The position numbers and the translations under genes were made by a program. A DNA stretch of 18,695 nucleotides, taken from NCBI GenBank assembly GCA_001412365.1, contig LKUE01000345.1, positions 1-18,695 on the forward strand, written 5' to 3'. How positions within the stretch are numbered: the stretch's first letter is position 1; every line of letters starts with the position of its first letter. Below, in pieces: positions 6,450-17,348 of the stretch. The notes under the pieces are model-generated. The model searched no databases, was not told where the DNA came from, and worked only from the letters and a program-made list of their open reading frames with translations. This stretch comes from Desulfuromonas sp. SDB. GTDB taxonomy: Bacteria > SDB-A.

Positions 6450-6771
6450 GCAAATTAAATGGATTAATGATATAATATATGATGTTCTGGATGACCTGCT
6501 GAAAAAAGCGGGAACTCACCGGGCTGCAGTAATGTGGAATCAATTGGTAGGTGAACAAATAGCCCAGCATACTAACCCGGTAGGGGTTAAACATAAAATA
6601 TTGATTGTAGAAGTGGTGAATCCAGTATGGAGACAACAGCTGGAATTTTTAAAACAGGAGATATTGGAAAAATTAAATCATAATTTACCTAACCAAAAAA
6701 AGATAAAGAAAATTAAATTTATTTTAGCCAGAGATTCTGGAGTTAGGTACTGGGAACCCGATAAGCACTAA
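6415..6771 (+). CDS. DUF721 protein (DciA-like helicase loader)
   Basis: The 118-residue protein matches the DUF721/DciA family: an N-terminal helix IYDVLDDLLKKAG, then VMWNQLVGEQIAQHTNP, a V-x-x-K-x-LIVEVVNPVWRQQLEFLK core and a basic C-terminal tail. DciA is the ancestral loader or partner of the replicative helicase DnaB in bacteria lacking DnaC/DnaI; its place between recF and gyrB is typical. The TTG at 6415 overlaps recF by 35 nt and has no clear Shine-Dalgarno; a GTG at 6427 is an equally plausible start and would shorten the protein by four residues. It is translationally coupled to recF by overlap. Function in this organism is inferred from family and context. Confidence 0.85.
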   Translation: MDRAVSKKSRSRQIKWINDIIYDVLDDLLKKAGTHRAAVMWNQLVGEQIAQHTNPVGVKHKILIVEVVNPVWRQQLEFLKQEILEKLNHNLPNQKKIKKIKFILARDSGVRYWEPDKH

Positions 6772-6816
6772 TAGGTTCTCCCATTGAAAACCTGGATTTT
6801 TAAAATTTGGAATTAA

Positions 6817-8757
<1,941 letters not shown>

Positions 8758-8771
8758 GAGGAAATCAAAAT

Positions 8772-11204
8772 ATGCCGGATAGATCTGATTCTATTAGCAT
8801 TGAACAGGAAATTCAGAATGCTTATTTAGATTACGCCATGAGTGTGATAATTGGAAGAGCATTACCTCATGTCAGAGACGGTTTAAAGCCAGTTCACCGG
8901 AGAATTCTTTTTGCGATGAAAGAACTTGGTCTTTTGCATAACCGCCCCTTTAAAAAGTCGGCAACGGTGGTGGGGGAAGTGCTGGGAAAATATCATCCTC
9001 ACGGGGATATGGCCGTTTACGACACTTTGGTTAGAATGGTTCAGGATTTTTCTCTGAGATATCCCTTGCTGCAGGGACAGGGAAATTTTGGAAGTATTGA
9101 CGGTGATTCCGCAGCAGCCTACCGTTATACCGAGACCAGGCTGCAGAAGATCGCTTCTGAACTGTTGGCGGATATTGACCAGGATACCGTGGATTTTCAG
9201 GATAATTTTGACGGTTCCCATAAGGAGCCGGTAGTATTGCCTTCAAAATTTCCTAATCTGCTGGTAAATGGATCGTCAGGAATTGCAGTAGGCATGGCTA
9301 CTAATATCCCTCCTCATAATCTAAGTGAAGTGATTGACGGCTGCATTGCCCTCATTGATAATCCCCAGCTCAGCGATAAACAGCTGATAAAGATCATCCC
9401 CGGACCAGATTTTCCCACCGGTGGAATAATAATCGGATTAAGTGGAGTGAGGAACTCCTGTTTAAAAGGCAAGGGACGCATCGTGTTGCAGGGTAAGGTT
9501 GACATTGAGGAATTAAAAGGGGGCAAAAGTCAGATTATCATTGAGGAGATACCTTATCAGGTTAATAAGTCCATGTTGATAAAGAACATTGCTGATCTGG
9601 TGAAAAACAAAAAAATTGAAGGAATTACCGATATCCGGGATGAGTCCGACCGCAGAGGATTAAGGGTGGTTCTGGAAATAAAGAGAGATAGTGAACCTAA
9701 GATAATTTTAAATCTGCTGTACAAGCATACTCAGCTGAGAAATAGTTTTAACTCCAATATGATGGCTATTGTCAATAATCGCCCCAAGATGCTGTCGGTG
9801 AGGGATATGTTGAATTTGTTTATCCAGCATCGTCAGGAAGTGGTTACCCGGAGAACCAAATATCAGCTAAGTCAAGCGGAGAAAAAGGCACATATACTGG
9901 AAGGATTGAAAAAGGCTTTAGATGCTATTGAATTGGTGATCTCCATTATCCGTAAATCCAAAGATACTCCTACTGCCAAACAGAATTTAATGGCTAAGCT
10001 GGAGTTAACTGAAATTCAAGCTCAGGCTATTTTAGATATGAAGCTGGCAAAATTGACTTCTTTGGAAACCAAGAAAATTGATGAGGAATATATTGAATTA
10101 ATCAAGGAAATTGCCCGGTTGAAATCTATTATTGAATCCCCTCAATTATTGTTTGGAGTAATTAAAGATGAGTTAAAGGAAATTAAGAGTAATTACGGAG
10201 ATAAGAGAAGGACCAGGATTCAGAAAAGTGAAGTGGAAGAACTTAAGTTAGAGGATTTAATTAAAGAAGAAGAAGTGGTTATTACTCTGACTAACCGGGG
10301 ATACATTAAAAGATTAAGCAGCAGCACTTATAAAGAACAGGGAAGGGGAGGAAAAGGAGTAATCGGGTCAAGGTCCTACAGCGAGGATTATGTCAGTTCC
10401 CTGAGTATTGCCACCACCCATGATTACCTGTTGTGCTTTACTGACCGGGGCCAGCTGCATTGGTTAAGAGTATACAATATTCCCGAAGCAGCCCGGGATG
10501 CCCGGGGAAGATCACTTTCCAATTTGCTTAATTTAACCAAGGAAACAGTGAAAGCGGTAATTTCAGTTAAGGAATTCAGTGAAGACCAGTATGTATTCAT
10601 GGCTACCAAGAAGGGGATTGTAAAAAAATGTTCCCTGGCTGAATTTTCCCGCCCCAAGAAGATGAGTATCCGGGCAATTTCCTTAAGCTGGGATGATGAA
10701 TTGGTGGAAGCTAATTTGACCAATGGAAAGGATGACATAGTCCTGGTTACAACCAACGGAAAAACAATAAGATTTGATGAAGCGGAAGTAAGACAATTTG
10801 GCCGGAATGCCCGGGGAGTAATCGGAATCCGGCTGGATGCAGAGGATTTTGTGGTCAGTATGATGAGTTTTGATAAAGAACACTGTCAGGATATATCCAT
10901 TTTAACTGCTTGCCAGCACGGCTACGGAAAGTTGACCAAGATAACTGAATATCCTACTCAACATCGAGGGGGTAAGGGGGTAATTGGCATCAACACCAGT
11001 GAGAGAAACGGACAGGTGGTTATTTCCATACCCACTCAGGATGATGACGGGCTTATCTTGATCAGTCAGGATGGTAAGGTTATTAGATTGGCAATCAGCG
11101 ATATCCGTAGAATCGGCAGAAATACCCAAGGAGTGAGATTAATGAAGCTGGATAACGGAGATACTTTAGTGGGAGCGGCGATTATATCTAAAAATGAAGA
11201 ATAA
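8772..11204 (+). CDS. gyrA: DNA gyrase subunit A
   Basis: The DNA-cleaving subunit of gyrase, acting with GyrB. At 810 residues it has the normal two-part structure: an N-terminal breakage-reunion domain with catalytic Tyr119 (in AAAYRYTET) and a C-terminal six-bladed DNA-wrapping domain containing the GyrA box QGRGGKG (523-529), plus repeats such as [10 protein letters not shown] and GRNTQGV. The box distinguishes it from topoisomerase IV ParC. In the quinolone-resistance region, [15 protein letters not shown] has Met80 at the position of E. coli Ser83, while Asp84 (E. coli Asp87) is kept. It begins 14 nt after gyrB with AGGAGG overlapping the gyrB stop; the two are translationally linked. 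No clear terminator follows before the next promoter. Confidence 0.97.
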   Translation: MPDRSDSISIEQEIQNAYLDYAMSVIIGRALPHVRDGLKPVHRRILFAMKELGLLHNRPFKKSATVVGEVLGKYHPHGDMAVYDTLVRMVQDFSLRYPLLQGQGNFGSIDGDSAAAYRYTETRLQKIASELLADIDQDTVDFQDNFDGSHKEPVVLPSKFPNLLVNGSSGIAVGMATNIPPHNLSEVIDGCIALIDNPQLSDKQLIKIIPGPDFPTGGIIIGLSGVRNSCLKGKGRIVLQGKVDIEELKGGKSQIIIEEIPYQVNKSMLIKNIADLVKNKKIEGITDIRDESDRRGLRVVLEIKRDSEPKIILNLLYKHTQLRNSFNSNMMAIVNNRPKMLSVRDMLNLFIQHRQEVVTRRTKYQLSQAEKKAHILEGLKKALDAIELVISIIRKSKDTPTAKQNLMAKLELTEIQAQAILDMKLAKLTSLETKKIDEEYIELIKEIARLKSIIESPQLLFGVIKDELKEIKSNYGDKRRTRIQKSEVEELKLEDLIKEEEVVITLTNRGYIKRLSSSTYKEQGRGGKGVIGSRSYSEDYVSSLSIATTHDYLLCFTDRGQLHWLRVYNIPEAARDARGRSLSNLLNLTKETVKAVISVKEFSEDQYVFMATKKGIVKKCSLAEFSRPKKMSIRAISLSWDDELVEANLTNGKDDIVLVTTNGKTIRFDEAEVRQFGRNARGVIGIRLDAEDFVVSMMSFDKEHCQDISILTACQHGYGKLTKITEYPTQHRGGKGVIGINTSERNGQVVISIPTQDDDGLILISQDGKVIRLAISDIRRIGRNTQGVRLMKLDNGDTLVGAAIISKNEE

Positions 11205-11231
11205 GCTTATCCACTCCCCGGTTAACAGTGT

Positions 11232-11260
11232 TTTCCAAAAGTGGCGGAAAGTGTTATAAT
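11232..11260 (+). promoter_or_regulatory. Promoter of the transcarboxylase operon
   Basis: TTTCCA (11232-11237) and a perfect TATAAT (11255-11260) are 17 nt apart, giving a start near 11267 and a leader of about 65 nt before the ATG at 11332. A TTATCCACT at 11207-11215 just upstream is close to a DnaA box but is isolated. Confidence 0.55.
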
Positions 11261-11331
11261 ATATTTTTTTACTGTCCATTAATTTTGTAACTATTTAATC
11301 CTTAATCTGTACTTGGCTAAAAGGGGGCAGG

Positions 11332-12885
11332 ATGGAAAGAAATATTGATGATTTGATTCAGGATCTGGTAAAGAGGAAAGAACTGGTTTTAGATGTAGAT
11401 GGGCAGCGAGGTGAAAAGCAGCATAAAAAAGGAAAATTAACTGCCCGGGAGCGCATAGCTCTACTGGTGGATAAGGGAAGCTTTGTGGAAACAGATATGC
11501 TCATTCATCACCGGGCTGATAAATTTGGCATGCAGAAACGGGAAATTCCCGGAGAAGGGGTGGTCACCGGATACGGTACCGTCGAGGGAAGGTTAGTTTA
11601 TGTTTTTTCCCAGGATTTTTCAGTTTTTGGCGGATCATTGGGGGAAATGCATGCTGTTAAGATAACTAAAATTCAGGATTTAGCTTTGAAAACAGGAGCT
11701 CCCCTGATTGGCATAAACGATTCAGGAGGAGCCCGGATTCAAGAAGGGGTAAATTCTCTGCATGGGTATGGGCAGATATTTTTCAGAAATACCAGAGCTT
11801 CTGGAGTAATCCCTCAGATCAGTGTTATTCTGGGTCCTTGTGCGGGAGGAGCAGTGTACAGTCCGGCGATAACTGATTTTATTTTCCTGGTTGATGAAGT
11901 TAGCCATATGTATATTACTGGTCCTAAAGTTATCAAGGCAGTTACTGCGGAAGAAGTCAGCTCAGAGGAGCTGGGGGGAGCAGTCACCCACAATAGCATA
12001 AGCGGCAACGGGCATTTTATTGCCCAGTCTGAAATTGAAGTTTTTGAAATGGTTAGAAATTTGTTAAGTTATATTCCCTCCAATAATATTGATGACCCTC
12101 CCTATCTGCCTACTGATGATGATATCAACCGTAAAGACATGGAGTTGAGGAGCATTGTGCCCACGGATAATAAGAAATCCTATAATATTAAAGATGTAAT
12201 TAAAATATTAGTGGATAATGGTATATTTATGGAGGTTCAACCCCTTTATGCCCAGAACATTGTAGTGGGTTTTGCCCGGATCAATGGTTATCCGGTGGGA
12301 ATAGTTGCCAATCAGCCGGATGTGCTGGCGGGTTGCCTGGATATAAATTCTTCAGATAAAGGGGCAAGATTTATAAGATTTTGCGACAGTTTCAATATCC
12401 CTCTGATTTCCCTGGTGGATACTCCTGGTTTCCTCCCCGGTAAATCTCAGGAATTCGGCGGAATTATCCGTCATGGAGCAAAAATTTTATACGCCTTTTC
12501 TGAATCCACCGTACCGAAAATCACCGTAACCCTGAGAAAATCATACGGAGGAGCTTCTATTGCCATGTGCAATAAAGATTTAGGGGCAGATTTTGTTTAC
12601 GCCTGGCCTCAATCTGAAATTGCGGTGATGGGAGCAGAAGGAGCGGTAGATATTATTTTCCGCAGAGATATCGAAGCGGCAGTGGATCCCCTGGATAGAA
12701 GACAAAAGCTGATTGATGAGTATCAGCGGACTACTTCTAATCCTTACGAGGCGGCAAAAATGGGCTTAGTGGATATGGTTATTTTCCCCGAAGAAACCAG
12801 ACCCAGAGTAGCCAGCGCTTTATCTATTCTAATGACTAAGCAGGATTTACTCCCTGCTAAAAAACATGGAAACATGCCATTATGA
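11332..12885 (+). CDS. Methylmalonyl/propionyl-CoA carboxyltransferase (12S-like)
   Basis: This 517-residue protein belongs to the acyl-CoA carboxyltransferase beta family (PccB, MmdA, transcarboxylase 12S). It has the paired crotonase-fold halves: KLTARERIALLVDKGSF near the start, GGSLGEMHAVKI, INDSGGARIQEGV, an N-terminal oxyanion GPCAGGAVYSPA, then C-terminal DTPGFLPG and KSYGGASIAMC with YAWPQSEIAVMG. Family knowledge: it moves the carboxyl group between an acyl-CoA and carboxybiotin, here most likely methylmalonyl-CoA to propionyl-CoA. PccB- and MmdA-type enzymes share this architecture and cannot be told apart by it. The operon encodes a biotin carrier and a 5S-type partner but no biotin carboxylase, favouring transcarboxylase. 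The ATG has a GGGGGCAGG leader. Confidence 0.9.
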   Translation: MERNIDDLIQDLVKRKELVLDVDGQRGEKQHKKGKLTARERIALLVDKGSFVETDMLIHHRADKFGMQKREIPGEGVVTGYGTVEGRLVYVFSQDFSVFGGSLGEMHAVKITKIQDLALKTGAPLIGINDSGGARIQEGVNSLHGYGQIFFRNTRASGVIPQISVILGPCAGGAVYSPAITDFIFLVDEVSHMYITGPKVIKAVTAEEVSSEELGGAVTHNSISGNGHFIAQSEIEVFEMVRNLLSYIPSNNIDDPPYLPTDDDINRKDMELRSIVPTDNKKSYNIKDVIKILVDNGIFMEVQPLYAQNIVVGFARINGYPVGIVANQPDVLAGCLDINSSDKGARFIRFCDSFNIPLISLVDTPGFLPGKSQEFGGIIRHGAKILYAFSESTVPKITVTLRKSYGGASIAMCNKDLGADFVYAWPQSEIAVMGAEGAVDIIFRRDIEAAVDPLDRRQKLIDEYQRTTSNPYEAAKMGLVDMVIFPEETRPRVASALSILMTKQDLLPAKKHGNMPL

Positions 12886-12895
12886 GGAGGGTCAG

Positions 12896-13090
12896 ATGAG
12901 TAAAAAAATCAATGATCAGATGAAAATTATTATAATGGCTGCCCTGTCCGAATATTTTAAAGCGGAAAGAATTTCATTTAAGGTTTTGGACATAAAACCG
13001 GTGCATACCAGTGATGTTAATTTATGGGGCATCAACGGTAGAAATCGCAATATGGGTAAACTAAATTATAGAAGTGGGTATAAGAAATGA
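12896..13090 (+). CDS. Small accessory protein of the carboxyltransferase operon
   Basis: A 64-residue protein, starting at the ATG at 12896 with GAGGAGGG just upstream; an upstream ATG at 12866 inside the 12S-like gene lacks a Shine-Dalgarno and is rejected. Sequence features are a short amphipathic N-terminus (MKIIIMAALSEYF), a middle strand-like FKVLDIKPV, and W-G-I-N-G-R-N-R-N-M near the end. The last motif recalls the tail of sodium-pump decarboxylase gamma (OadG) and the small MmdE/MmdD-type subunits, which end with a W-x-x-x-GR motif and help hold the complex together. No membrane segment is present, so a soluble structural or assembly subunit is inferred. It overlaps the biotin-carrier start by 4 nt (ATGA). 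Confidence 0.7.
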   Translation: MSKKINDQMKIIIMAALSEYFKAERISFKVLDIKPVHTSDVNLWGINGRNRNMGKLNYRSGYKK

Positions 13091-13488
13091 AAAGATTATA
13101 TAAGGTGAAACTAGGAGAAAAATTTTACGACGTGGAAGTAGAGGAGATAACTCCTCCTGAGCAGAAAAGAACTTATTCGGGGGTTTACAAATCATTTGAC
13201 TTATCCCCCATCACTCTGAAGAAAAAGACCGGTATGGCTTCCGGGCAAACCTCTTCATCATCAACCCAGGTTGATGAAAACACCCTAACCTCACCTATGT
13301 CCGGATCAATTATCTCCATTGAAGTTAAACTGGGAGATAAAGTTAAAGAAGGCGATCTGTTGTTGAAATTAGAAGCAATGAAGATGGAAACTTCCATAAA
13401 TGCCCCCAAGGATGGCGAGGTAAAGGAAATAAACTGTAAAATGGGTCAGAGTGTAAGTGCCGGTGATCCTTTGTTAAAATTGGAGTGA
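13087..13488 (+). CDS. Biotin carboxyl carrier protein (transcarboxylase 1.3S-like)
   Basis: The 133-residue protein carries the biotinylation motif EAMKMET with Lys99 as the predicted biotin acceptor, inside a C-terminal biotinyl/lipoyl barrel (about 66-133: TSPMSGSIISIEVKLGDKVKEGD ... VSAGDPLLKLE). The N-terminal part, YKVKLGEKFYDVEVEE, is the short beta segment that precedes biotin domains in OadA/PycB proteins, followed by a Ser/Thr-rich flexible linker (about 50-65). It carries carboxybiotin between the 12S-like and 5S-like active sites. It starts in the ATGA overlap with the small protein and is followed after 3 nt by the 5S gene, so all are translated from one mRNA. Size and place fit the 1.3S subunit of transcarboxylase. 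Confidence 0.93.
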   Translation: MKRLYKVKLGEKFYDVEVEEITPPEQKRTYSGVYKSFDLSPITLKKKTGMASGQTSSSSTQVDENTLTSPMSGSIISIEVKLGDKVKEGDLLLKLEAMKMETSINAPKDGEVKEINCKMGQSVSAGDPLLKLE

Positions 13489-13491
13489 ACT

Positions 13492-14979
13492 ATGGTAAAG
13501 ATAACTGAAACTTGTTTTAGGGATGCTCATCAATCATTGATGGCCACTCGGTTTAGAACAGAAGATATGCTACCCATACTGGAAAAAATGGATCAAATGG
13601 GATATTGGTCATTTGAAATGTGGGGAGGGGCAACCTTTGATTCTGCCCTGAGATTTCTCAAAGAAAATCCCTGGGACCGGATCAGGGAATTCAAGAAGAG
13701 AGTAAAAAACACTCATCTGCAGATGTTGTTAAGAGGTCAGAATTTAGTAGGTTACCGGCATTATTCTGATGATATTCTGGAGAGATTTATTAAAAAAGCT
13801 TATGATTTGGGCATTGATGTGTTTAGAATTTTTGATGCTTTAAATGACGTTCGGAATATGCGCAAATCAATTGAAATAGCCAAGCAATGCGGGGCAATTA
13901 TTCAGGGATGTGTCAACTACACAATCAGTCCGGTTCACACTATGGATAGTTTTGTTAAAGTTGGTCTGGAGCTGAGGGAATTAGGAGTGGATATCATCTG
14001 CATTAAAGACATGGCTGGATTGATTTTCCCGGTTACTGCTGCGGAACTGGTATCCCGGTTAAAGGAAGAAGTCAAACTTCCGGTTTGTTTACACAGTCAT
14101 TGCAGCACGGGGATGGCTCCCACCAGCTACTATGCAGCCGCCCTTTATGATGTAGATCATCTGGATTGTGCCATTTCGCCAATGTCTCAGGGAACTTCTC
14201 AGCCCACCACTGAAAGTATTGTGGAAATGCTGAAAGAAACAGACAACCCCACCCAGATTAAAGATGATTACTTTCCTGAATTGATAAGCTATTTCAATCA
14301 CATCAGAGATGAATATTCCAATTATTGGATCCATCTGGCTGAACGGGTGGACGTGAGGGCTTTGATTTACCAGGTCCCTGGAGGAATGTTCTCCAATTTG
14401 GTCAGCCAGTTGGAAAAACAAAGTTCTATGGATAAATTTGATGATGTGCTTTCGGAAATACCCCGGGTGAGGGAGGAGTTAGGCTGGGTGCCCCTGGTTA
14501 CTCCCACCAGTCAGATTGTGGGAACTCAAGCCACCATGAATGTGTTGATGGGAGAGCGTTACAAGGTAATTATCAAAGAAGTAAAAGATTTATGCCGGGG
14601 TTTATATGGACGGACTCCTGCTCCCATTGATGAGAAAATTAAACAGTTGGCAATCGGAGATGAACAGCCTATCCAGGTACGCCCTGCTGATTTGATTTCT
14701 CCTGAATATGAAAAATTAAAAAAAGAATTAAAAGATATTACCAGGGAAGAGGAAGATATTCTTTCCTATGCCCTGTTCCCTAAACCGGCTATGGATTACT
14801 TTGAATTCAGAAAAGATCCTATTCAGCAGAAACAAAAACAGGAGCAGGATGCCCGGGGTTTTGTGATCCCCCAACAGCACCCCGAGAGAAAATTCATTGT
14901 CACCGTGGATGGGGACAGCTATGAAGTGGGAGTAACTGAATCCGGTCAGGTAATTTATGATGCCTATGAGGAGACTTGA
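13492..14979 (+). CDS. Pyruvate/oxaloacetate carboxyltransferase (transcarboxylase 5S-like)
   Basis: A TIM-barrel carboxyltransferase of the OadA/PycB/5S family: it transfers the carboxyl group from carboxybiotin to pyruvate, or the reverse. Landmarks are ETCFRDAHQSLMATR at the start (Asp11 in the metal site), EMWGGATFD, LLRGQNLVGYRHY, DVFRIFDALND, the carbamylated-Lys motif CIKDMAGL (Lys172) and metal ligands His201 and His203 in LHSHCSTGMA, then a conserved C-terminal helical domain with GGMFSNL. At 495 residues it lacks a biotin domain, which is supplied by the adjacent carrier gene. The extreme C-terminus, FIVTVDGDSYEVGVTE, still looks like the beta segment that comes before the biotin domain in OadA. 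ATG follows the carrier stop by 3 nt with a weak GGAG. Confidence 0.92.
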   Translation: MVKITETCFRDAHQSLMATRFRTEDMLPILEKMDQMGYWSFEMWGGATFDSALRFLKENPWDRIREFKKRVKNTHLQMLLRGQNLVGYRHYSDDILERFIKKAYDLGIDVFRIFDALNDVRNMRKSIEIAKQCGAIIQGCVNYTISPVHTMDSFVKVGLELRELGVDIICIKDMAGLIFPVTAAELVSRLKEEVKLPVCLHSHCSTGMAPTSYYAAALYDVDHLDCAISPMSQGTSQPTTESIVEMLKETDNPTQIKDDYFPELISYFNHIRDEYSNYWIHLAERVDVRALIYQVPGGMFSNLVSQLEKQSSMDKFDDVLSEIPRVREELGWVPLVTPTSQIVGTQATMNVLMGERYKVIIKEVKDLCRGLYGRTPAPIDEKIKQLAIGDEQPIQVRPADLISPEYEKLKKELKDITREEEDILSYALFPKPAMDYFEFRKDPIQQKQKQEQDARGFVIPQQHPERKFIVTVDGDSYEVGVTESGQVIYDAYEET

Positions 14980-14992
14980 TCAGCAGTTTTGC

Positions 14993-15020
14993 TTGGGCTG
15001 GGGAAACTTACCCAGCCCAA
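14993..15020. terminator. Strong hairpin between convergent genes
   Basis: TTGGGCTGGG (14993-15002) and CCCAGCCCAA (15011-15020) form a perfect 10-bp GC-rich stem with an 8-nt loop, 14 nt after the 5S stop and 12 nt past the end of kbl. Neither strand continues into a clean T-run, so it may be a bidirectional pause or transcription-blocking hairpin rather than a textbook terminator. Confidence 0.65.
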
Positions 15021-15031
15021 CCGCAATCCGG

Positions 15032-16264
15032 TTAATGAGATTGCTTATACTTTTTTAGAATTTCCAATACTGCATCAATATCAAAATCAGTATGGTCCCC
15101 GTTTATCTGGAAACGGATGGTTTCATCACCTTTGGGCACTACCGGGAAATTCAAACCGGTTCCCAGCACTCCGTTATCCACCAGATATTTGACCAGTTCA
15201 GATGTTTTCTGGGTGTCCCTTACCAGCAGGGGCACGATGGGATGGTCGCTGGCGATAATTTCAAAACCTAAATCCACCAGTCCCTGCTCAAACTTTTTAG
15301 TTAATTTTCTGAGTTTTTCCAGAATTTGTCTGCCCCGGTCACTGTTCAGAATTTCCAGCACTTTAATTACTGCGGCTGCTTCGGAAACAGTTATGGGATT
15401 GGAATAAATGTACATGGGCGCTTTTTCCCGGAGGTAATTGACTACTGTTTCACTGGAAGTAATATATCCGCCGTTAACCCCGTAAGCTTTTCCCAGAGTT
15501 CCAATGAGGATATCAACTTTACCTGCATGGGTATACTGTTCAGTGCCCCTTCCGGTTTCCCCAAATGCCCCTACCCCATGGGAGTCATCCACCACCACTA
15601 TAATATCTTCAGGAAATTCGGAATTGTACTTTTTGGTAATTTCCATAATCTTATCCAGGGGAGCGTAATCGCCCCGCATACTGAATATTCCATCGGTGAC
15701 CACAACTACCCGTTTGGCTTGACCAACGCATTCCTGGATGACTTTATCTAATTCTTCCATGTTCAGGTGTTTGTATATTTTTTTATCCTGGGGGCGGGAA
15801 AGACGGACTGCGTTGATAATACAATTATGGTTTAATTCGTCACTTATTACTATAGTCTGTTTGGTGATCAATGGAGTAAGCACTCCCAGTACGGTGGAAT
15901 AGGCAGAACTGAATATCATCGCATCTTCCCGACCGTGAAATTCAGCCAGTTTCTTTTCCAAATCCCGGTGGGGTTTGTAGGTACCGCTGATAAATCTTAC
16001 TGCTCCCGGACCTACTCCGAAAGAAGAAGCGGCATTTTCTTCTGCAGCGGTGACTTCCTCATTGAACTGCATTCCCAGGTAGGAATTGGAGTTCATCCGG
16101 ATAAATTCTTTGTTCCCGAAACCTTTCAGCAGGAACCGTGGTCCTTTTTCTCCCTGAGGTTTAATTGCTTTTTCCACAATTAATTCTTTTCCCTTAGCGG
16201 TGCCTTTTGTCTTCAAATCCTCCAACTCTTGATCCAGTACTTTAACTAGATTACTGATTGCCAT
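15032..16264 (-). CDS. kbl: Glycine C-acetyltransferase (2-amino-3-ketobutyrate CoA ligase)
   Basis: A PLP-dependent alpha-oxoamine synthase of 410 residues. Motifs are RFISGTYKPHRDLE (90-103), DELNHNCIINAVRLS with His146 (142-156), DDSHGVGAFGETGRG (226-240) and the PLP lysine in GTLGKAYGVNGGY (Lys259). It cleaves 2-amino-3-ketobutyrate with CoA into glycine and acetyl-CoA, or runs the reverse reaction. The family also contains 8-amino-7-oxononanoate synthase (BioF) and serine palmitoyltransferase, which motifs alone do not exclude. The choice of Kbl rests on the gene 16 nt upstream, a threonine dehydrogenase of the epimerase-like type, that supplies its substrate. The start has GGGAGG ahead of the ATG, and the two genes form one minus-strand operon. 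Confidence 0.88.
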   Translation of the reverse strand: MAISNLVKVLDQELEDLKTKGTAKGKELIVEKAIKPQGEKGPRFLLKGFGNKEFIRMNSNSYLGMQFNEEVTAAEENAASSFGVGPGAVRFISGTYKPHRDLEKKLAEFHGREDAMIFSSAYSTVLGVLTPLITKQTIVISDELNHNCIINAVRLSRPQDKKIYKHLNMEELDKVIQECVGQAKRVVVVTDGIFSMRGDYAPLDKIMEITKKYNSEFPEDIIVVVDDSHGVGAFGETGRGTEQYTHAGKVDILIGTLGKAYGVNGGYITSSETVVNYLREKAPMYIYSNPITVSEAAAVIKVLEILNSDRGRQILEKLRKLTKKFEQGLVDLGFEIIASDHPIVPLLVRDTQKTSELVKYLVDNGVLGTGLNFPVVPKGDETIRFQINGDHTDFDIDAVLEILKKYKQSH

Positions 16265-16280
16265 GTAAACCTCCCTGAAA

Positions 16281-17237
16281 TTAGTTAATCTGCAGTTTAA
16301 TCTTTAAATTCTTAAGCATATCTTCAGTCATTGCATCGAGATCGTATTGTGGCTTCCATCCCCATTCCCGGGTAGCACAGCTGTCGTCCATGTTGTTAGG
16401 CCAGGAATCGGCAATGGCTTGTCTAACCGGATCGGGTTTATAAGAGATGGTAAACTCGGGGATGAATTTTTTAATGGAAGCGGCAATGTGTTCAGGGGTA
16501 ATGCTGAAGGCGGTGACATTAAACGCGTTGCGGTGAACTAATTTGTCCGGGTCGGCTTCCATCAGCTCTATGGTGGCATTTAATGCATCGGGCATGTACA
16601 TCATATCCAGCTGGGTTTCTGGACCCAGGAAGCACTCATATTTCTTCTGCTTAAGTGCTTCATAATAAATCTCCACTGCATAATCAGTAGTTCCTCCGCC
16701 GGGGAGGGTTTCATAGGAAATAATACCGGGATAACGAAGTCCCCGGGTATCCAGATTAAATCGAGTCCAGTAATAATCACACAGTAATTCTCCTGCCACC
16801 TTGGTAACTCCGTACATGGTATTAGCTCTCTGGATGGTGTCCTGGGGAGTATTATCCTTGGGGGTATTTGGACCAAACGCGGCAATAGAAGAAGGTACGA
16901 AAACCGCACAGTTGGATTCACGGGCTGCTTCTAAAATGTAGTACAAGCCGTTCATATTAACATCCCAGGCTAATTGTGGTTTTTTTTCTCCCACTGCGGA
17001 TAATATTGCCGCCATATGATAAATGGTCCCGATTTCATATTTTTTGATGATATTGGTAACTTCCCCGGGTTTGGTAATTTCAATAAATTCAAAGGGACCG
17101 GAGTTTTCCAGCTTTTGTGTAGGTTTAGTATGATGCCCCGCAGCCAGTACCTGATCCCCGCCATATTTTTCTCTCAGCAGCATAGTAAGCTCAGAACCAA
17201 TTTGTCCCACCGCTCCGGTGACCAGCATTCTTTTCAT
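16281..17237 (-). CDS. NAD-dependent L-threonine 3-dehydrogenase, epimerase-type
   Basis: A 318-residue short-chain dehydrogenase/epimerase-fold protein with the Rossmann signature TGAVGQIGSEL (7-17), the active-site pair Tyr142 and Lys146 in MYGVTK, VPSSIAAFGPN (114-124), and RYPGIISYETLPGGGTTDYA near the substrate loop, which matches the epimerase-like threonine dehydrogenase family (as in Bacteroidetes and archaea) rather than the zinc-dependent E. coli Tdh. It oxidises L-threonine to 2-amino-3-ketobutyrate. It lies directly upstream of kbl with a GAAGGAGGAATT Shine-Dalgarno and a likely promoter 80-110 nt upstream. A general NDP-sugar epimerase is less likely because of the partner gene. 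Confidence 0.88.
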   Translation of the reverse strand: MKRMLVTGAVGQIGSELTMLLREKYGGDQVLAAGHHTKPTQKLENSGPFEFIEITKPGEVTNIIKKYEIGTIYHMAAILSAVGEKKPQLAWDVNMNGLYYILEAARESNCAVFVPSSIAAFGPNTPKDNTPQDTIQRANTMYGVTKVAGELLCDYYWTRFNLDTRGLRYPGIISYETLPGGGTTDYAVEIYYEALKQKKYECFLGPETQLDMMYMPDALNATIELMEADPDKLVHRNAFNVTAFSITPEHIAASIKKFIPEFTISYKPDPVRQAIADSWPNNMDDSCATREWGWKPQYDLDAMTEDMLKNLKIKLQIN

Positions 17238-17319
17238 AATTCCTCCTTCAATTTTCCAGTATTTATTTGGAATTAAAAGTTATTGCCATATTTAAAATTT
17301 AAATGATATTGGGAAAAAT

Positions 17320-17348
17320 ATATTAAAATAATATTTATTCCAGGTCAA
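17320..17348 (-). promoter_or_regulatory. Promoter candidate for tdh-kbl
   Basis: On the minus strand TTGACC (17343-17348) and TAATAT (17320-17325) are 17 nt apart; the -35 matches consensus at five of six positions and the -10 at four of six. The predicted start near 17313 leaves a leader of about 75 nt. The surroundings are very AT-rich, so the -10 is only one of several possible ones. Confidence 0.4.

Noticed and set aside
8883-9246. Minus-strand ORFs inside gyrA
   Set aside because: Shadows of the strongly conserved gyrA coding frame.
11207-11215. TTATCCACT, close to a DnaA box, after gyrA
   Set aside because: Single site with no cluster, no AT-rich unwinding element with repeats and no dnaA nearby; not evidence for an origin.
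12866-12895. Earlier ATG for the small transcarboxylase subunit
   Set aside because: Overlaps the 12S coding end without a Shine-Dalgarno; the ATG at 12896 has GAGGAGGG right upstream.
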